A stretch of DNA of 64,000 nucleotides from Streptomyces sp. CB01373 (GTDB lineage Bacteria > Actinomycetota > Actinomycetes > Streptomycetales > Streptomycetaceae): NCBI RefSeq assembly GCF_002803075.1, contig NZ_NNBK01000009.1, positions 163,704 through 227,703 on the forward strand, read 5' to 3'. Below the pieces are notes generated by a model. It had not been told where the DNA came from and did not search any database. It saw only the letters and a program-made list of their open reading frames with translations. Below, piece after piece: positions 16,616-25,348 of the stretch. Position numbers and translations under genes: made by a program. Every line of letters begins with the position of its first letter. Position 1 is the stretch's first letter.

Positions 16616-17050
16616 TCAGTACGCCTCCACCACCTTGACCTCCTCCTCCGTGACCTCGCCGTCGACGATGCGGAAGGAGCGGAACTGGAACTCGCCGAGC
16701 CCGTCGGTGTCGGCCGTGGAGACCAGGACGTAGTGCGCGCCGGGCTCGTTGGCGTAGTTGATGTCGGTGCGGGAGGGGTAGGCCTCGGTGGCGGTGTGCG
16801 AGTGGTAGACGATCACGGGCTCCTCGTCCCGGTCGTCCATCTCGCGGTAGAGCTTGAGCAGGTCCTGCGAGCCGAACTCGTAGAAGGTGGGCGAGCGGGC
16901 CGCGTTCACCATGGGGACGAACCGCTCGGGCCGCCCGGATCCCGCGGGTCCGGCCACCACGCCGCACGCCTCGTCGGGGTGGTCCTTGCGGGCGTGGGCG
17001 ACGATCTGGTCGTGGAGGGCCTGGGTAAGGGTCAGCATGGCGGCCAGCAT
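16616..17050 (-). CDS. mec: JAMM/MPN+ metalloprotease Mec (CysO-cysteine hydrolase)
   Basis: A 144-residue zinc metalloprotease of the M67 JAMM family. The zinc motif is HSHTATEAYPSRTD (H83, H85, D96), and E27 in DEACG is the general base. In mycobacteria Mec+ cleaves cysteine from CysO-cysteine; the cysO-cysM genes immediately downstream make this the expected role. It could also trim the Met-Arg tail from CysO. A start at the ATG at 17038 is also possible. Followed after ~90 bases by the leader peptide. Confidence 0.93.
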   Translation of the reverse strand: MLAAMLTLTQALHDQIVAHARKDHPDEACGVVAGPAGSGRPERFVPMVNAARSPTFYEFGSQDLLKLYREMDDRDEEPVIVYHSHTATEAYPSRTDINYANEPGAHYVLVSTADTDGLGEFQFRSFRIVDGEVTEEEVKVVEAY

Positions 17051-17080
17051 AGACAGGCTGGGAAATGCAGGGCCGCGCGA

Positions 17081-17116
17081 TGGGGGTACCCCCGGGCGTT
17101 CAGCCCTGGGGGAGCG
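17081..17116. repeat. Dispersed palindromic repeat (copy 2)
   Basis: TGGGGGTACCCCC, GGGCGTTCAGCCC, then TGGGGGAGC: same organisation as copy 1, just upstream of mec. Confidence 0.6.
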
Positions 17117-17143
17117 TCAGGCAGGGTGGTGGCGGGCGACGGG

Positions 17144-17182
17144 TGGGCCGTTCCGTACCGGAGTCCGGTACGGAACGGCCCA
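17144..17182 (-). terminator. Strong hairpin terminator after permease gene
   Basis: TGGGCCGTTCCGTACCGG and its exact complement form an 18-bp perfect stem with a tiny loop, 84 bases beyond the permease stop. It can also stop transcripts reaching it from the other side. Confidence 0.85.
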
Positions 17183-17265
17183 CATCGCGGACGTCTTGAG
17201 CGGCCGCGGGAGCGGGTTGGGGGCCCGCTCCCGCCGGCGACGTCCGGTCATGGAGATCCGCGGGG

Positions 17266-18684
17266 TCAGCCGACCTTCTCGAGCTGCTGCTCGCCGCTGT
17301 CGGCGACCTGCGGGTTGCGGTTCTTGAGGATCGCCCAGCCGATGGCCAGGGCGGCGGTCCACCCGGCCATCACGTACAGGCAGACACGGGAGTCGGCGTC
17401 GTACGCGATCAGGCAGGTGACGAAGAGAAGGAACACGATGGCGACGTAGGAGCACTTGGAGCCGCCGGGGGCGGGGAAGGAGGAGGCGCGCAGCCGGCCC
17501 GCCTCGACTCCGCGGCGGTACAGGACGTGGCTGATCAGGATCATCAGCCAGGTCCAGATGCCGGCGGCGGTGGCGACGGAGGTGACGTAGCCGAAGGCCT
17601 TCTCCGGGACGATGTAGTTCAGCACCACGCCGATGCCCATGAAGGCGACGGAGACGGTGATGCCGAGCGCCGGGGTCTTGGTGCTGGACAGGCGGCTGAA
17701 GAACCGGGGGGCCTCGCCGTTGTCGGCGAGGGTGCGCAGCATGCGGCCGGTGGAGTACATGCCGGAGTTGCAGGAGGACAGGGCCGCGGTGAGCACCACG
17801 AAGTTCACGATGCCCGCGCCGGCCGGGATGCCGATGACCGCGAACGCCTTCACGAAGGGGCTGACGCCCGGGGCGAACTCGGTCCACTTCACCACGCACA
17901 GGATGACGGTGAGGGCGCCGACGTAGAACAGGGCGATGCGCCAGGGCAGGGTGTTGATCGCCTTGGGGAGGGTCTTCTCCGGGTCCTCGGACTCGCCCGC
18001 GGTGACGCCGACCAGTTCGACGGCGAGGTAGGCGAACATCACGCCCTGGAGGGTCATCAGGGAGGAGCCGACGCCCTTGGGGAAGAAGCCGTCGAACGCC
18101 CAGAGGTTGCTGACGGCGGCGGTGTCGCCTGCGGCGCTGAAGCCGAAGGTGAGGACGCCGAGACCGATCACGATCATGCCGATGAGGGCGGTGACCTTGA
18201 CCATCGAGAACCAGAACTCGATCTCGCCGAAGAGCTTCACGGAGATCAGGTTGGCCACGAAGAGGACCACCAGGAACACCAGCGCGGTCACCCACTGCGG
18301 GACGGCGGGGAACCAGTAGTGGACGTAGATCGCGGCGGCCGTCAGCTCGGCCATTCCGGTCACCACCCACATCAGCCAGTACGTCCAGCCGGTAAAGAAG
18401 CCGAAGAACGGGCCGAGGAACTCGCGGGAGTACTCCGCGAAGGAGCCCGAGACGGGGCGGTACAGCAGGAGCTCGCCGAGCGCCCGCATGATGAAGAAGA
18501 TGATGAGGCCCGCGAGGGCGTACATGACGATGAGGCTGGGTCCGGCCTTGGCGATGTTCGCCCCCGCGCCCAGGAAGAGTCCGACGCCGATGGCGCCGCC
18601 GATGGCGATCATCTGGACCTGGCGGCTGCCGAGACCGCGCTCGTACCCCTCTTCGGGGGCTTCCGTGACCTGCTCTGAGGTCAT
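17266..18684 (-). CDS. Amino-acid permease (APC superfamily, AAT family)
   Basis: A 472-residue, 12-helix proton/amino-acid symporter. The first helix contains the family motif MIAIGGAIGVGLFLGAG, and helix 3 is preceded by RALGELLLYRPVSGSFAEY, both typical of the AAT family (AnsP, CycA, GabP, ProY). The ATG at 18684 follows AAAGG; seven codons upstream another in-frame ATG exists. Exact substrate cannot be read from sequence. Monocistronic with an 18-bp terminator hairpin. Confidence 0.93.
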   Translation of the reverse strand: MTSEQVTEAPEEGYERGLGSRQVQMIAIGGAIGVGLFLGAGANIAKAGPSLIVMYALAGLIIFFIMRALGELLLYRPVSGSFAEYSREFLGPFFGFFTGWTYWLMWVVTGMAELTAAAIYVHYWFPAVPQWVTALVFLVVLFVANLISVKLFGEIEFWFSMVKVTALIGMIVIGLGVLTFGFSAAGDTAAVSNLWAFDGFFPKGVGSSLMTLQGVMFAYLAVELVGVTAGESEDPEKTLPKAINTLPWRIALFYVGALTVILCVVKWTEFAPGVSPFVKAFAVIGIPAGAGIVNFVVLTAALSSCNSGMYSTGRMLRTLADNGEAPRFFSRLSSTKTPALGITVSVAFMGIGVVLNYIVPEKAFGYVTSVATAAGIWTWLMILISHVLYRRGVEAGRLRASSFPAPGGSKCSYVAIVFLLFVTCLIAYDADSRVCLYVMAGWTAALAIGWAILKNRNPQVADSGEQQLEKVG

Positions 18685-19120
18685 GTGGTGTGCGCCTTTC
18701 TCCATGCCGACCCGGGCCCTAGTTCGGCCCCCGGATCGGGTTTCGATCCCCCCGGATTGATGGAGTGCGTGCCCGGGTCTCCCCGGATCCGCCGTGCCTG
18801 GCCGGCTGTTGCCGGCTCGGTGGCGCACCCGGCCGGACATGGGTGGTGTCCGCCGGGCGATCGTGAAGATTTATCACGGCCGCAACACTGATCGACGGGG
18901 AACTGTGTGATGCATCCCACGAGAAGAAGCGGACGAAGCGCTTGGGGCGCACCCATACCCGGCCGTCGCAGTGACATGATCGTTATCCCGATTTGAGCGT
19001 CCTCTGAGCGAACGCGAAATCCGGATATACCGGGGCGGATCACGGCATGCAGTTATGGCGCATGACTACGGCACGCGAGTGCTCGAATACGCGGCGCGAG
19101 GATCGGGGCGCAGCGGGGGA
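18685..19120. other. Intergenic region, permease promoter side
   Basis: 436 bases between the permease start and the DUF2017 stop. It is locally AT-richer around 18865-18900 (GAAGATTTATCACGG), where the permease promoter probably lies. I found no credible small gene, RNA or repeat. Confidence 0.5.
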
Positions 19121-19729
19121 CTAGGCCATGAGCGTGGTGACGAGGGTCTCCTGGAGGCCGCCAAGCCAGAGGTAGGCCATCACCATCGGCTTGCGCGGGT
19201 CCTCGTCCGGCAGCAGGTAGAAGTCGTCCGTGTCGTCCTCGTCGGTGATCTCCAGCCGGGCACCGATGGCGAGGCGCAGGTCGTTGAGCGCGCCCAGCCA
19301 CCGCCGGGACTCGGCCGTCGTCAGTTCGAGGACCGCGAGACCCCCTTCACCGGGGGTGAGCGCGTTGAGCGAGTGGATCACCGCGAGGGCGTTCTCGCGC
19401 TTGCCGGCCCGCAGGTCGTTCTCGGTGTAGCGGCGGAACTCGGCGGAGTGGGCACGCTGCTCGGCGGCCTCTCGCGGGTTGCCGTCGGTCTGCTCGGGGT
19501 CGCGGTAGGCGTCCGGGAAGAGCCGCTTGAGGACGGGGTCGGACGGCGGTTCGCTCGGACCCTCGGCGAACAGCTGGGCGAGCGGGTCGGCGGGGACGTC
19601 GTCCTCGGCGGGGCCGGGGCCGATGAGCTCCAGGAGCTGCACCGCCAGCGAGCGGATGATGGAGATCTCGACGTCGTCGAGGGCGACGGACGCGCCGCCG
19701 CCGGGGAGCGGTTCGAAGGTTCCGGGCAT
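19121..19729 (-). CDS. DUF2017 family protein
   Basis: A 202-residue soluble protein of a family restricted to Actinobacteria. It starts MPGTFEPLPGGGASVALDDVEISIIRSLAVQLLELI and is rich in Asp/Glu; no catalytic motif or membrane segment is visible. It follows clpS after only 11 bases, and the clpS-DUF2017 pairing is conserved across the phylum, which suggests a link to the ClpS/Clp proteolysis pathway (inference from context only). Confidence 0.88.
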   Translation of the reverse strand: MPGTFEPLPGGGASVALDDVEISIIRSLAVQLLELIGPGPAEDDVPADPLAQLFAEGPSEPPSDPVLKRLFPDAYRDPEQTDGNPREAAEQRAHSAEFRRYTENDLRAGKRENALAVIHSLNALTPGEGGLAVLELTTAESRRWLGALNDLRLAIGARLEITDEDDTDDFYLLPDEDPRKPMVMAYLWLGGLQETLVTTLMA

Positions 19730-19740
19730 GGAGGCAGTCG

Positions 19741-20058
19741 CTACTTCCGGTCCTGCTGGAGGGTGGCCCACAGACCATAGCCGTGCATGGCCTGCACGTC
19801 CCGTTCCATCTCCTCACGGGTCCCGCTGGAGACGATCGCCCGGCCTTTGTGGTGGACGTCGAGCATGAGCTTGGTGGCCTTGTCCTTGGAGTAGCCGAAG
19901 TACGTCTGGAAGACGTACGTCACATAGCTCATGAGATTGACGGGGTCGTTGTGCACGATCGTCACCCAGGGCACATCGGGTTCGGGTACGGCGAAGACCT
20001 CCTCCACCGACTCGGTCTTCTCGATCTCCATGGGTGCGGCTGCCGTCACAGGCCCCAT
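19741..20058 (-). CDS. clpS: ATP-dependent Clp protease adaptor ClpS
   Basis: A 105-residue N-degron adaptor. The ClpS core is clear: [20 protein letters not shown], with the Asn-Asp pair that grips the N-terminal residue of substrates, and [12 protein letters not shown] for the ClpA/ClpC contact. It hands substrates with bulky N-termini to ClpC-ClpP. The ATG at 20058 follows GGGGTGG; an upstream ATG nine codons away lacks a site. Confidence 0.95.
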   Translation of the reverse strand: MGPVTAAAPMEIEKTESVEEVFAVPEPDVPWVTIVHNDPVNLMSYVTYVFQTYFGYSKDKATKLMLDVHHKGRAIVSSGTREEMERDVQAMHGYGLWATLQQDRK

Positions 20059-20215
20059 GCTGCCACCCCGAGGGGGTACTCGCATAAACGGTGGGCCAAA
20101 TCGTCAGTCTGACGAAATGGGAGTACGATTCTTCGCCAGGCATCATCCGGGGACCGCCCCCGGACCCCCGGCCGGGCGTCGGGGGCACCCGCACGACATG
20201 GCTAGGAGAGCTTCG

Positions 20216-21562
20216 GTGGGCGTTGCTGACCTTGGGCTGCCGGTGGACGTTCCCTCGACGGCTCTGTTCACCGATCACTACGAGCTGACGATGCTCCAGG
20301 CCGCGCTGAAGTCGGGGACGGCCGGGCGGCGCAGCGTGTTCGAGGTCTTCACCCGGCGGCTGCCCGACGGGCGCCGCTACGGGGTCGTGGGCGGTACCGG
20401 GCGGGTGCTGGACGCGGTGGAGAACTTCCGCTTCGACGCGGACGTCCTCAGGTTCCTGCGCGAGCGCCGGGTGGTGGACGAGCAGACCCTGGAGTGGCTC
20501 GCCGGCTACCGGTTCGGCGGGGACATCTGGGGCTACCCCGAGGGCGAGGTGTACTTCCCGGGCTCGCCGATCATGCGGGTGGAGGGGTCGTTCGGCGAGT
20601 GCGTGCTGCTGGAGACGGTGATCCTGTCGATCCTCAACCACGACTCGGCGATCGCGGCCGCCGCCTCGCGGATGTCCTCGGCCGCCCAGGGACGCCCGCT
20701 GATCGAGATGGGCGCCCGCCGCACCCATGAGCTGGCCGCGGTCGCCGCCTCGCGGGCCGCCTACCTCGGCGGCTTCACCTCCACCTCCGACCTGGCCGCC
20801 GGCTTCCGCTACAACATCCCGACGGTGGGCACCTCCGCGCACGCCTTCACCCTGCTGCACGACAGCGAGCGGGACGCCTTCCGGGCGCAGGTCGACTCAC
20901 TCGGCCGGGACACCACGCTGCTGGTGGACACATACGACGTGGCCGAGGCGGTCCGTACGGCCGTCGAGATCGCGGGACCCGAGCTGGGCTCGGTACGCAT
21001 CGACTCCGGCGACCTGCTGCTGGTCGCGCACCGGGTGCGGCACCAGCTCGACGAGCTGGGCGCCCGGAACACGAGGATCATCGTCACCTCGGACCTGGAC
21101 GAGTACGCCATCGCCTCGCTGGCGGCGGCGCCGGTGGACGCCTACGGCGTCGGCACCCAGCTGGTCACCGGCTCCGGGCACCCGACGGCGTCCATGGTCT
21201 ACAAGCTGGTCGCGCGCGCCGGGAGCGGTGACGCCGGGGCGCCGCTGGTGCCGGTGGCGAAGAAGTCCACCGGCGGGAAGACCTCCATCGGCGGCCGCAA
21301 GTGGGCGGCGCGCCGGCTGGACGCGTACGGGGTCGCGGAGGCCGAGGTCGTGGGCACCGGTCCGGTGCCGGACGCGCTGACCGGCCGGCAGCTCCTGGTG
21401 GAGCTGGTCAAGGGCGGCGAGGTGGTCGCCCGCGAGCCGCTGGACGCGGCCCGGGAGCGGCACGCGGCCGCCCGTGCCAACCTGCCGCTGTCGGCGACCC
21501 AGCTGTCCAGGGGGGAACCCGTCCTTCCGACGGAGTACGTGCACCGGGGCTCGGGTAGCTAG
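20216..21562 (+). CDS. pncB: Nicotinate phosphoribosyltransferase
   Basis: A 448-residue enzyme of the Preiss-Handler NAD salvage pathway: nicotinate + PRPP + ATP to nicotinate mononucleotide. Family segments include TALFTDHYELTMLQAAL, the conserved VRIDSGDLLLVAHRVR and IIVTSDLDEYAI, and the TGSGHPTASMVYKLV phosphate site. I choose the GTG at 20216 because TAGGAG is 8 bases upstream; an in-frame ATG six codons earlier lacks a site. The stop codon TAG is the first TA-G of an inserted miniature element. The nicotinamidase gene follows, completing nicotinamide salvage. Confidence 0.95.
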   Translation: MGVADLGLPVDVPSTALFTDHYELTMLQAALKSGTAGRRSVFEVFTRRLPDGRRYGVVGGTGRVLDAVENFRFDADVLRFLRERRVVDEQTLEWLAGYRFGGDIWGYPEGEVYFPGSPIMRVEGSFGECVLLETVILSILNHDSAIAAAASRMSSAAQGRPLIEMGARRTHELAAVAASRAAYLGGFTSTSDLAAGFRYNIPTVGTSAHAFTLLHDSERDAFRAQVDSLGRDTTLLVDTYDVAEAVRTAVEIAGPELGSVRIDSGDLLLVAHRVRHQLDELGARNTRIIVTSDLDEYAIASLAAAPVDAYGVGTQLVTGSGHPTASMVYKLVARAGSGDAGAPLVPVAKKSTGGKTSIGGRKWAARRLDAYGVAEAEVVGTGPVPDALTGRQLLVELVKGGEVVAREPLDAARERHAAARANLPLSATQLSRGEPVLPTEYVHRGSGS

Positions 21563-21725
21563 TGCTGTGACCGGAAAGGTTCACCGGCTCGCGACGCCCG
21601 GCACGGCACCTCGCCGCGTTGTCGCATCACCCGAGTACATCCAGTACACGGGCGATGCTCCGCCTTGCGATGCACCGCACCGGACGCCGCGAGCTTTCCG
21701 GCAAACCTTTCCGGTCACAGCACTA
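21560..21725. mobile_element. IS630-type miniature inverted-repeat element (MITE), long copy
   Basis: A 166-base element bounded by perfect 22-bp inverted repeats (TAGTGCTGTGACCGGAAAGGTT and complement at 21704-21725) with TA at both ends and C/G outside, the signature of insertion into CTAG with TA duplication. Most of its length is an imperfect palindrome. It encodes no transposase. A 66-base relative lies at 34395. Confidence 0.8.
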
Positions 21726-21880
21726 GGGGGTGTCTGACACCCCCTGAAGCACGTGCCCCCGCTTCGGTACCCCCCGAAAGGTCCCCTCCCGTCCCAGTGG
21801 CGGAGTTCCCGGTCCCATGGCCTCACGACCGGACTCGTGCCTTCTCCGCCCACCAATCCGACAGCCGAAGGACACCGCCC

Positions 21881-22507
21881 ATGCGTCGCGCCTTGATCGT
21901 CGTCGATGTGCAGAACGACTTCTGCGAGGGGGGCAGCCTCGCGGTGGCCGGGGGCGCCGACGTCGCCGCCGCCGTCACCGAGCTCATCGGGCATGGGGGT
22001 CCCCCCTGCTCGAGCGAAGCCGAGAGCTTGGGGGATCCCGCGGGCTACCGGCACGTGGTGGCGACCCGGGACCACCACATCGCGCCCGGCGGCCACTTCG
22101 CCGACAACCCCGACTTCGTCCGCTCCTGGCCGGCGCACTGTGTCGCGGGCACCGAGGGTGTGGGCTTCCATCCGAACTTCGCCCCCGCCGTCGCCTCGGG
22201 AGCCGTCGACGCGGTCTTCGACAAGGGCGCGTACTCGGCGGCCTACAGCGGCTTCGAGGGCACCGACGAGAACGGCGAGACGCTGGCCGACTGGCTCAGG
22301 GCCCGGCAGATCGACGAGGTGGACGTGGTCGGAATCGCCACGGACCACTGTGTCCGCGCCACCGCCCTGGACGCCGTGAAGGAGGGCTTCCGCACCCAGG
22401 TCCTCCTTGACCTCACGGCCGGGGTCTCCCGGTCCACCACGGACCGGGCCCTGGAGGACCTGCGCCAGGCAGGCGTGACCCTCACCGGCGAACCGGTGGT
22501 CGCCTAG
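21881..22507 (+). CDS. pncA: Nicotinamidase with in-frame repeat insertion
   Basis: A 208-residue isochorismatase-fold enzyme converting nicotinamide to nicotinate. Catalytic residues are visible: Asp in VVDVQNDF, metal ligands in TRDHHIAPGGHF, the lysine in DKGAYSAAYSGFEG, and the cysteine in IATDHCVRATALDA. Between helix 1 and the TRDHH strand the protein carries an extra GGPPCSSEAESLGDPAG, encoded by a palindromic repeat (21993-22038), which makes it longer than a usual ~190-residue PncA. All catalytic residues remain, so activity is plausible. It supplies substrate for PncB. Confidence 0.93.
   Translation: MRRALIVVDVQNDFCEGGSLAVAGGADVAAAVTELIGHGGPPCSSEAESLGDPAGYRHVVATRDHHIAPGGHFADNPDFVRSWPAHCVAGTEGVGFHPNFAPAVASGAVDAVFDKGAYSAAYSGFEGTDENGETLADWLRARQIDEVDVVGIATDHCVRATALDAVKEGFRTQVLLDLTAGVSRSTTDRALEDLRQAGVTLTGEPVVA
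21993..22038. repeat. Palindromic repeat inside pncA (copy 3)
   Basis: ATGGGGGTCCCCCCTGCTCG, AGCGAAGC, CGAGAGCTTGGGGGATCCC: the commonest form of a dispersed Streptomyces hairpin repeat, here in frame within the coding sequence. Confidence 0.75.
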
Positions 22508-22538
22508 CCGGTACCAAGGCCTGTCCGGGGCCCGGCTG

Positions 22539-22877
22539 TCACGAGGGCTGGTGGTGGGCCGGGGGTCTGCGCAGCAGGGCTCTGATCGGGTGCCACAGTT
22601 CCGGGGCGCCGACGGTGTCGCCGGGGGACGTGCGCCAGATCAGGCCGTCGGGGTGGTGCAGGACCGCGGTGACCTCGTCCGGGGTCGGCGGGGCCGCGTT
22701 GCCCCGCAGGTAGACCGCGCGCAGGCCCAGGTTGCGCAGCCGGGTCAGGGCCCGGGCGCGGTTCTGCGCGTGGACGAGCACGCGCACGCCGCCGGTGCCG
22801 TCGACGGCGGGGCTGGGCAGGTTCAGCGCCACCACCACGGTCCCGTTCGGCAGCTTGCAGAAGCCTCCTGCGGCCAT
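22539..22877 (-). CDS. Conserved actinobacterial hypothetical protein
   Basis: A 112-residue soluble protein starting MAAGGFCKLPNGTVVVALNLPSPAVDG. No signal peptide, membrane segment or recognised domain; the fold looks alpha/beta, with the charged segment VHAQNRARALTRLRNLGLRAVYL. It has normal Streptomyces codon bias and I believe it is conserved in the genus. It lies convergent with pncA (31 bases between stops). No function is proposed. Confidence 0.7.
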   Translation of the reverse strand: MAAGGFCKLPNGTVVVALNLPSPAVDGTGGVRVLVHAQNRARALTRLRNLGLRAVYLRGNAAPPTPDEVTAVLHHPDGLIWRTSPGDTVGAPELWHPIRALLRRPPAHHQPS

Positions 22878-22938
22878 GCGGTCACTTCCCCGTTCCGGTC
22901 GGTGTCAATAAGCGGGTCACAGAACGCACCTAAACACG

Positions 22939-22973
22939 ATCGGCGGCAACCCGCCAGGGGGGTTGCCGCCGAT
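22939..22973 (-). terminator. Hairpin terminator after metalloprotease gene
   Basis: ATCGGCGGCAACCC and GGGTTGCCGCCGAT form a 14-bp stem with loop GCCAGGG, 27 bases beyond the protease stop. Confidence 0.85.
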
Positions 22974-22999
22974 ACGCGCTTGACCTGCGCTGATGCCGA

Positions 23000-25348
23000 T
23001 TACTTCAGCGCGCTGCCGACCTCGAGCTCGATCGTGGAGCCGTCCTTGGCCTCCTTGGTGATCTTGATCTTGGTGTTGGTGTCAGTGATCTTGACACCGC
23101 CGGCCGGGTTCGCCGGGTCGTAGTAGGTGTTGGTGCGGTCGTTGAAGACCGACACCCCCTTCGACGACTTGATCTTCGTCGCGACGCCCGCCTTGTGCAG
23201 CGTGATGCCGTCCGTGCCGTACAGGCTGAACGTCGAGTCGTAGGTCTGGATGCGGTTGCGCATCAGCGTGCCGTCGGACCACCGCAGCGCGTCCGGGTGC
23301 GAGTCGACCGGGAGGATCCGGCCGACACCCGGGTGCTTGCTGGTGTTGTTGTCGGCCTGGGAGGTGTCCCACTTCCAGATCAGCAGGCCGTTCTGGTACG
23401 CGTAGTGCTCCACCCAGTCCGGACGGTCGGCGAAGCCGAAGTTGTACGGGCCGGTCTCCAGCGTGGTGTCGTACGACACGTACTGGCGGTTCTCGGCTAT
23501 GTAGTACTGCTTGTAGTCCTTGCTGAAGGACGCGCCGATACGGGAGAAGCCGTTCGCCGTCCACGCCGGGTCCGCGGTCTCGGCGTCGTCCGCGAAGACC
23601 ACCGAGCCGTCGGCGGTCAGCGTGATCCGGTCGGCCGTGAAGCCCTTCAGCGCCACTCCGCCGTCGGTCTGGTAGCGGAAGCGGAGCAGGACCTTCTGGC
23701 CCGCGTAGGCGTCCAGGGAGTACGACAGCTTCTTCCAGCCGTCGACCGAGCCGTGCAGGGCCGGGTTGCCGCTGCCGTCGCGCGGGATCGGCTGCCCGTT
23801 CACCGTGCCGTCCAGGGCGGTGTAGTTGGCGCCGCCGTCGGTGGAGACCTCGGTGTAGAGGAAGTCGTAGTTGGCCTCGATGTCGTACCAGCCGTCGAGC
23901 GTGAGGGCGGCCGACGTCTTGCCGGTGAGGTCCACGGACCGGGTCAGCGTGTTCTTCAGGTTGTTGGCGCTGCCGCTCCACCACTGCATGGCACCCTGGG
24001 CCGGAGTGACGATCGTGGTGGTGACCGCCTTGTCGGGCAGGGAGACCACCACGGCCTGCCGGTGCTTGGTGTTGTACTCGGACAGGCCCAGCTTGTGCGC
24101 CGAGTTCACGCCCGCCTTGGCGACGTCGTAGTTGAGCCAGCCGAGCTGGAGCTTGTCCCAGGCGTTCATGTCGCCGGGCAGGTCGCCGATGGCTTCCTTG
24201 CCGCGGCCGAGCCAGGAACCGGAGGACATCAGCGTCCAGAAGCCGGTGGAGTTCTCGCCGCCGGCCGTGTCGTACTCGTCCGGCAGGCCGAGGTCGTGGC
24301 CGTACTCGTGCGCGTAGACGCCGAGGCCGCCGTTCTCCGGCTGGATGGTGTAGTCGCCGACCCAGATGCCGGTGTTGCCGATCTGCGCGCCGCCGAGCTT
24401 GTTGTACTCGGGGCCGGTGGCGCCGGCGTCCGTGCCGAAGGCGTACCAGCGGTGGGCCCAGATCGCGTCGGTGCCCTGGGCGCCGCCGCCGGCGGACTCG
24501 TCCTCACCGGCGTGCACGATCTGGAAGTGGTCGATGTAGCCGTCGGGCTCGTTGAAGTTGCCGTCGCCGTTGTAGTCGTAGCGGTCCCACTGGTCGTACT
24601 GGGCCAGGTCCGCCTTGATCTGGGCGTCGGTCCGGCCGGCCGCCTTCTGCTGGGCGACCCAGGCGTTCACACCGTCGCTGACGATGTTCCACACACTCGG
24701 GCAGTTGGTGGAGCCGCACGCGTTGTTGCCGTAACGGGCCTCGTTCCAGGGCACCTTGACCCAGTCGGAGACCGTGCCGTCGACCGAGTATCGGCCCGAG
24801 GACTGGGTCTCGTAGTACTTCTTCACCGACTCGGTGTTCTTGCCGGTGCCGAAGTACAGGTCCTGGAAGTGCTTCTGGTTGTAGTCCTTCTGCCAGGCCG
24901 TGGAGTTGTCCTTCTTGCGGTCCGGCGCGGCGATCTCGTTGTGCAGCGGACCGGGGGTGCCGCCGAACTTCGGGTCCGCCTTGTCGCCGAACTCGACCAG
25001 GATGGTGAAGATCTTGTCGGTCTTCTCCCGGCCCAGCTCGACGTACTTGGTGTCGCCCTTCTTGCCCTTGAGCTCGACGACCTTGGAGCCCTTGCGGTCC
25101 TGCACCTTGGCCTTGCCGGCGATGACCTGGCTCAGGGCCTCCTGGCGCTGGGCCTTCTGCGTCTTGCTCAGCGGGCCGTCCAGGTCGTGCGAGTGCTGCG
25201 CCACCGGCTGCGGGTCGTGCCGGTTCACGGAGGCGGAGTCGGCCGTCGTCGCGGCCTCCGCCACGGCGAACGTCGAGAACGTGGCGGTGGCCGCCGCGAG
25301 CGCGACACCGATCGCGGTCGTTCTGAACGTCCAGCGTCTACTGGTCAC
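23000..25348 (-). CDS. Secreted M6 metalloprotease, immune inhibitor A family
   Basis: A 782-residue secreted protease. A Sec signal peptide occupies about residues 1-33 (TSRRWTFRTTAIGVALAAAT, cleavage near AVAEAA). A propeptide rich in Lys follows. The zinc site is HEYGHDLGLPDEYD (H347, E348, H351), an HExxH motif with a downstream Asp typical of family M6. The C-terminal half contains a carbohydrate-binding-like beta region (GWYDIEANYDFLYTEVS, GWKKLSYSLDAYAGQ). The GTG at 25348 has GGGAGGA 7 bases upstream; 12 upstream codons are dismissed. It probably degrades extracellular proteins during the mycelial life cycle. Confidence 0.94.
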   Translation of the reverse strand: MTSRRWTFRTTAIGVALAAATATFSTFAVAEAATTADSASVNRHDPQPVAQHSHDLDGPLSKTQKAQRQEALSQVIAGKAKVQDRKGSKVVELKGKKGDTKYVELGREKTDKIFTILVEFGDKADPKFGGTPGPLHNEIAAPDRKKDNSTAWQKDYNQKHFQDLYFGTGKNTESVKKYYETQSSGRYSVDGTVSDWVKVPWNEARYGNNACGSTNCPSVWNIVSDGVNAWVAQQKAAGRTDAQIKADLAQYDQWDRYDYNGDGNFNEPDGYIDHFQIVHAGEDESAGGGAQGTDAIWAHRWYAFGTDAGATGPEYNKLGGAQIGNTGIWVGDYTIQPENGGLGVYAHEYGHDLGLPDEYDTAGGENSTGFWTLMSSGSWLGRGKEAIGDLPGDMNAWDKLQLGWLNYDVAKAGVNSAHKLGLSEYNTKHRQAVVVSLPDKAVTTTIVTPAQGAMQWWSGSANNLKNTLTRSVDLTGKTSAALTLDGWYDIEANYDFLYTEVSTDGGANYTALDGTVNGQPIPRDGSGNPALHGSVDGWKKLSYSLDAYAGQKVLLRFRYQTDGGVALKGFTADRITLTADGSVVFADDAETADPAWTANGFSRIGASFSKDYKQYYIAENRQYVSYDTTLETGPYNFGFADRPDWVEHYAYQNGLLIWKWDTSQADNNTSKHPGVGRILPVDSHPDALRWSDGTLMRNRIQTYDSTFSLYGTDGITLHKAGVATKIKSSKGVSVFNDRTNTYYDPANPAGGVKITDTNTKIKITKEAKDGSTIELEVGSALK

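Noticed and set aside
21562..21725. A transposase gene in the long MITE
   Set aside because: The 166 bases contain no frame of useful length; it is a near-complete palindrome.
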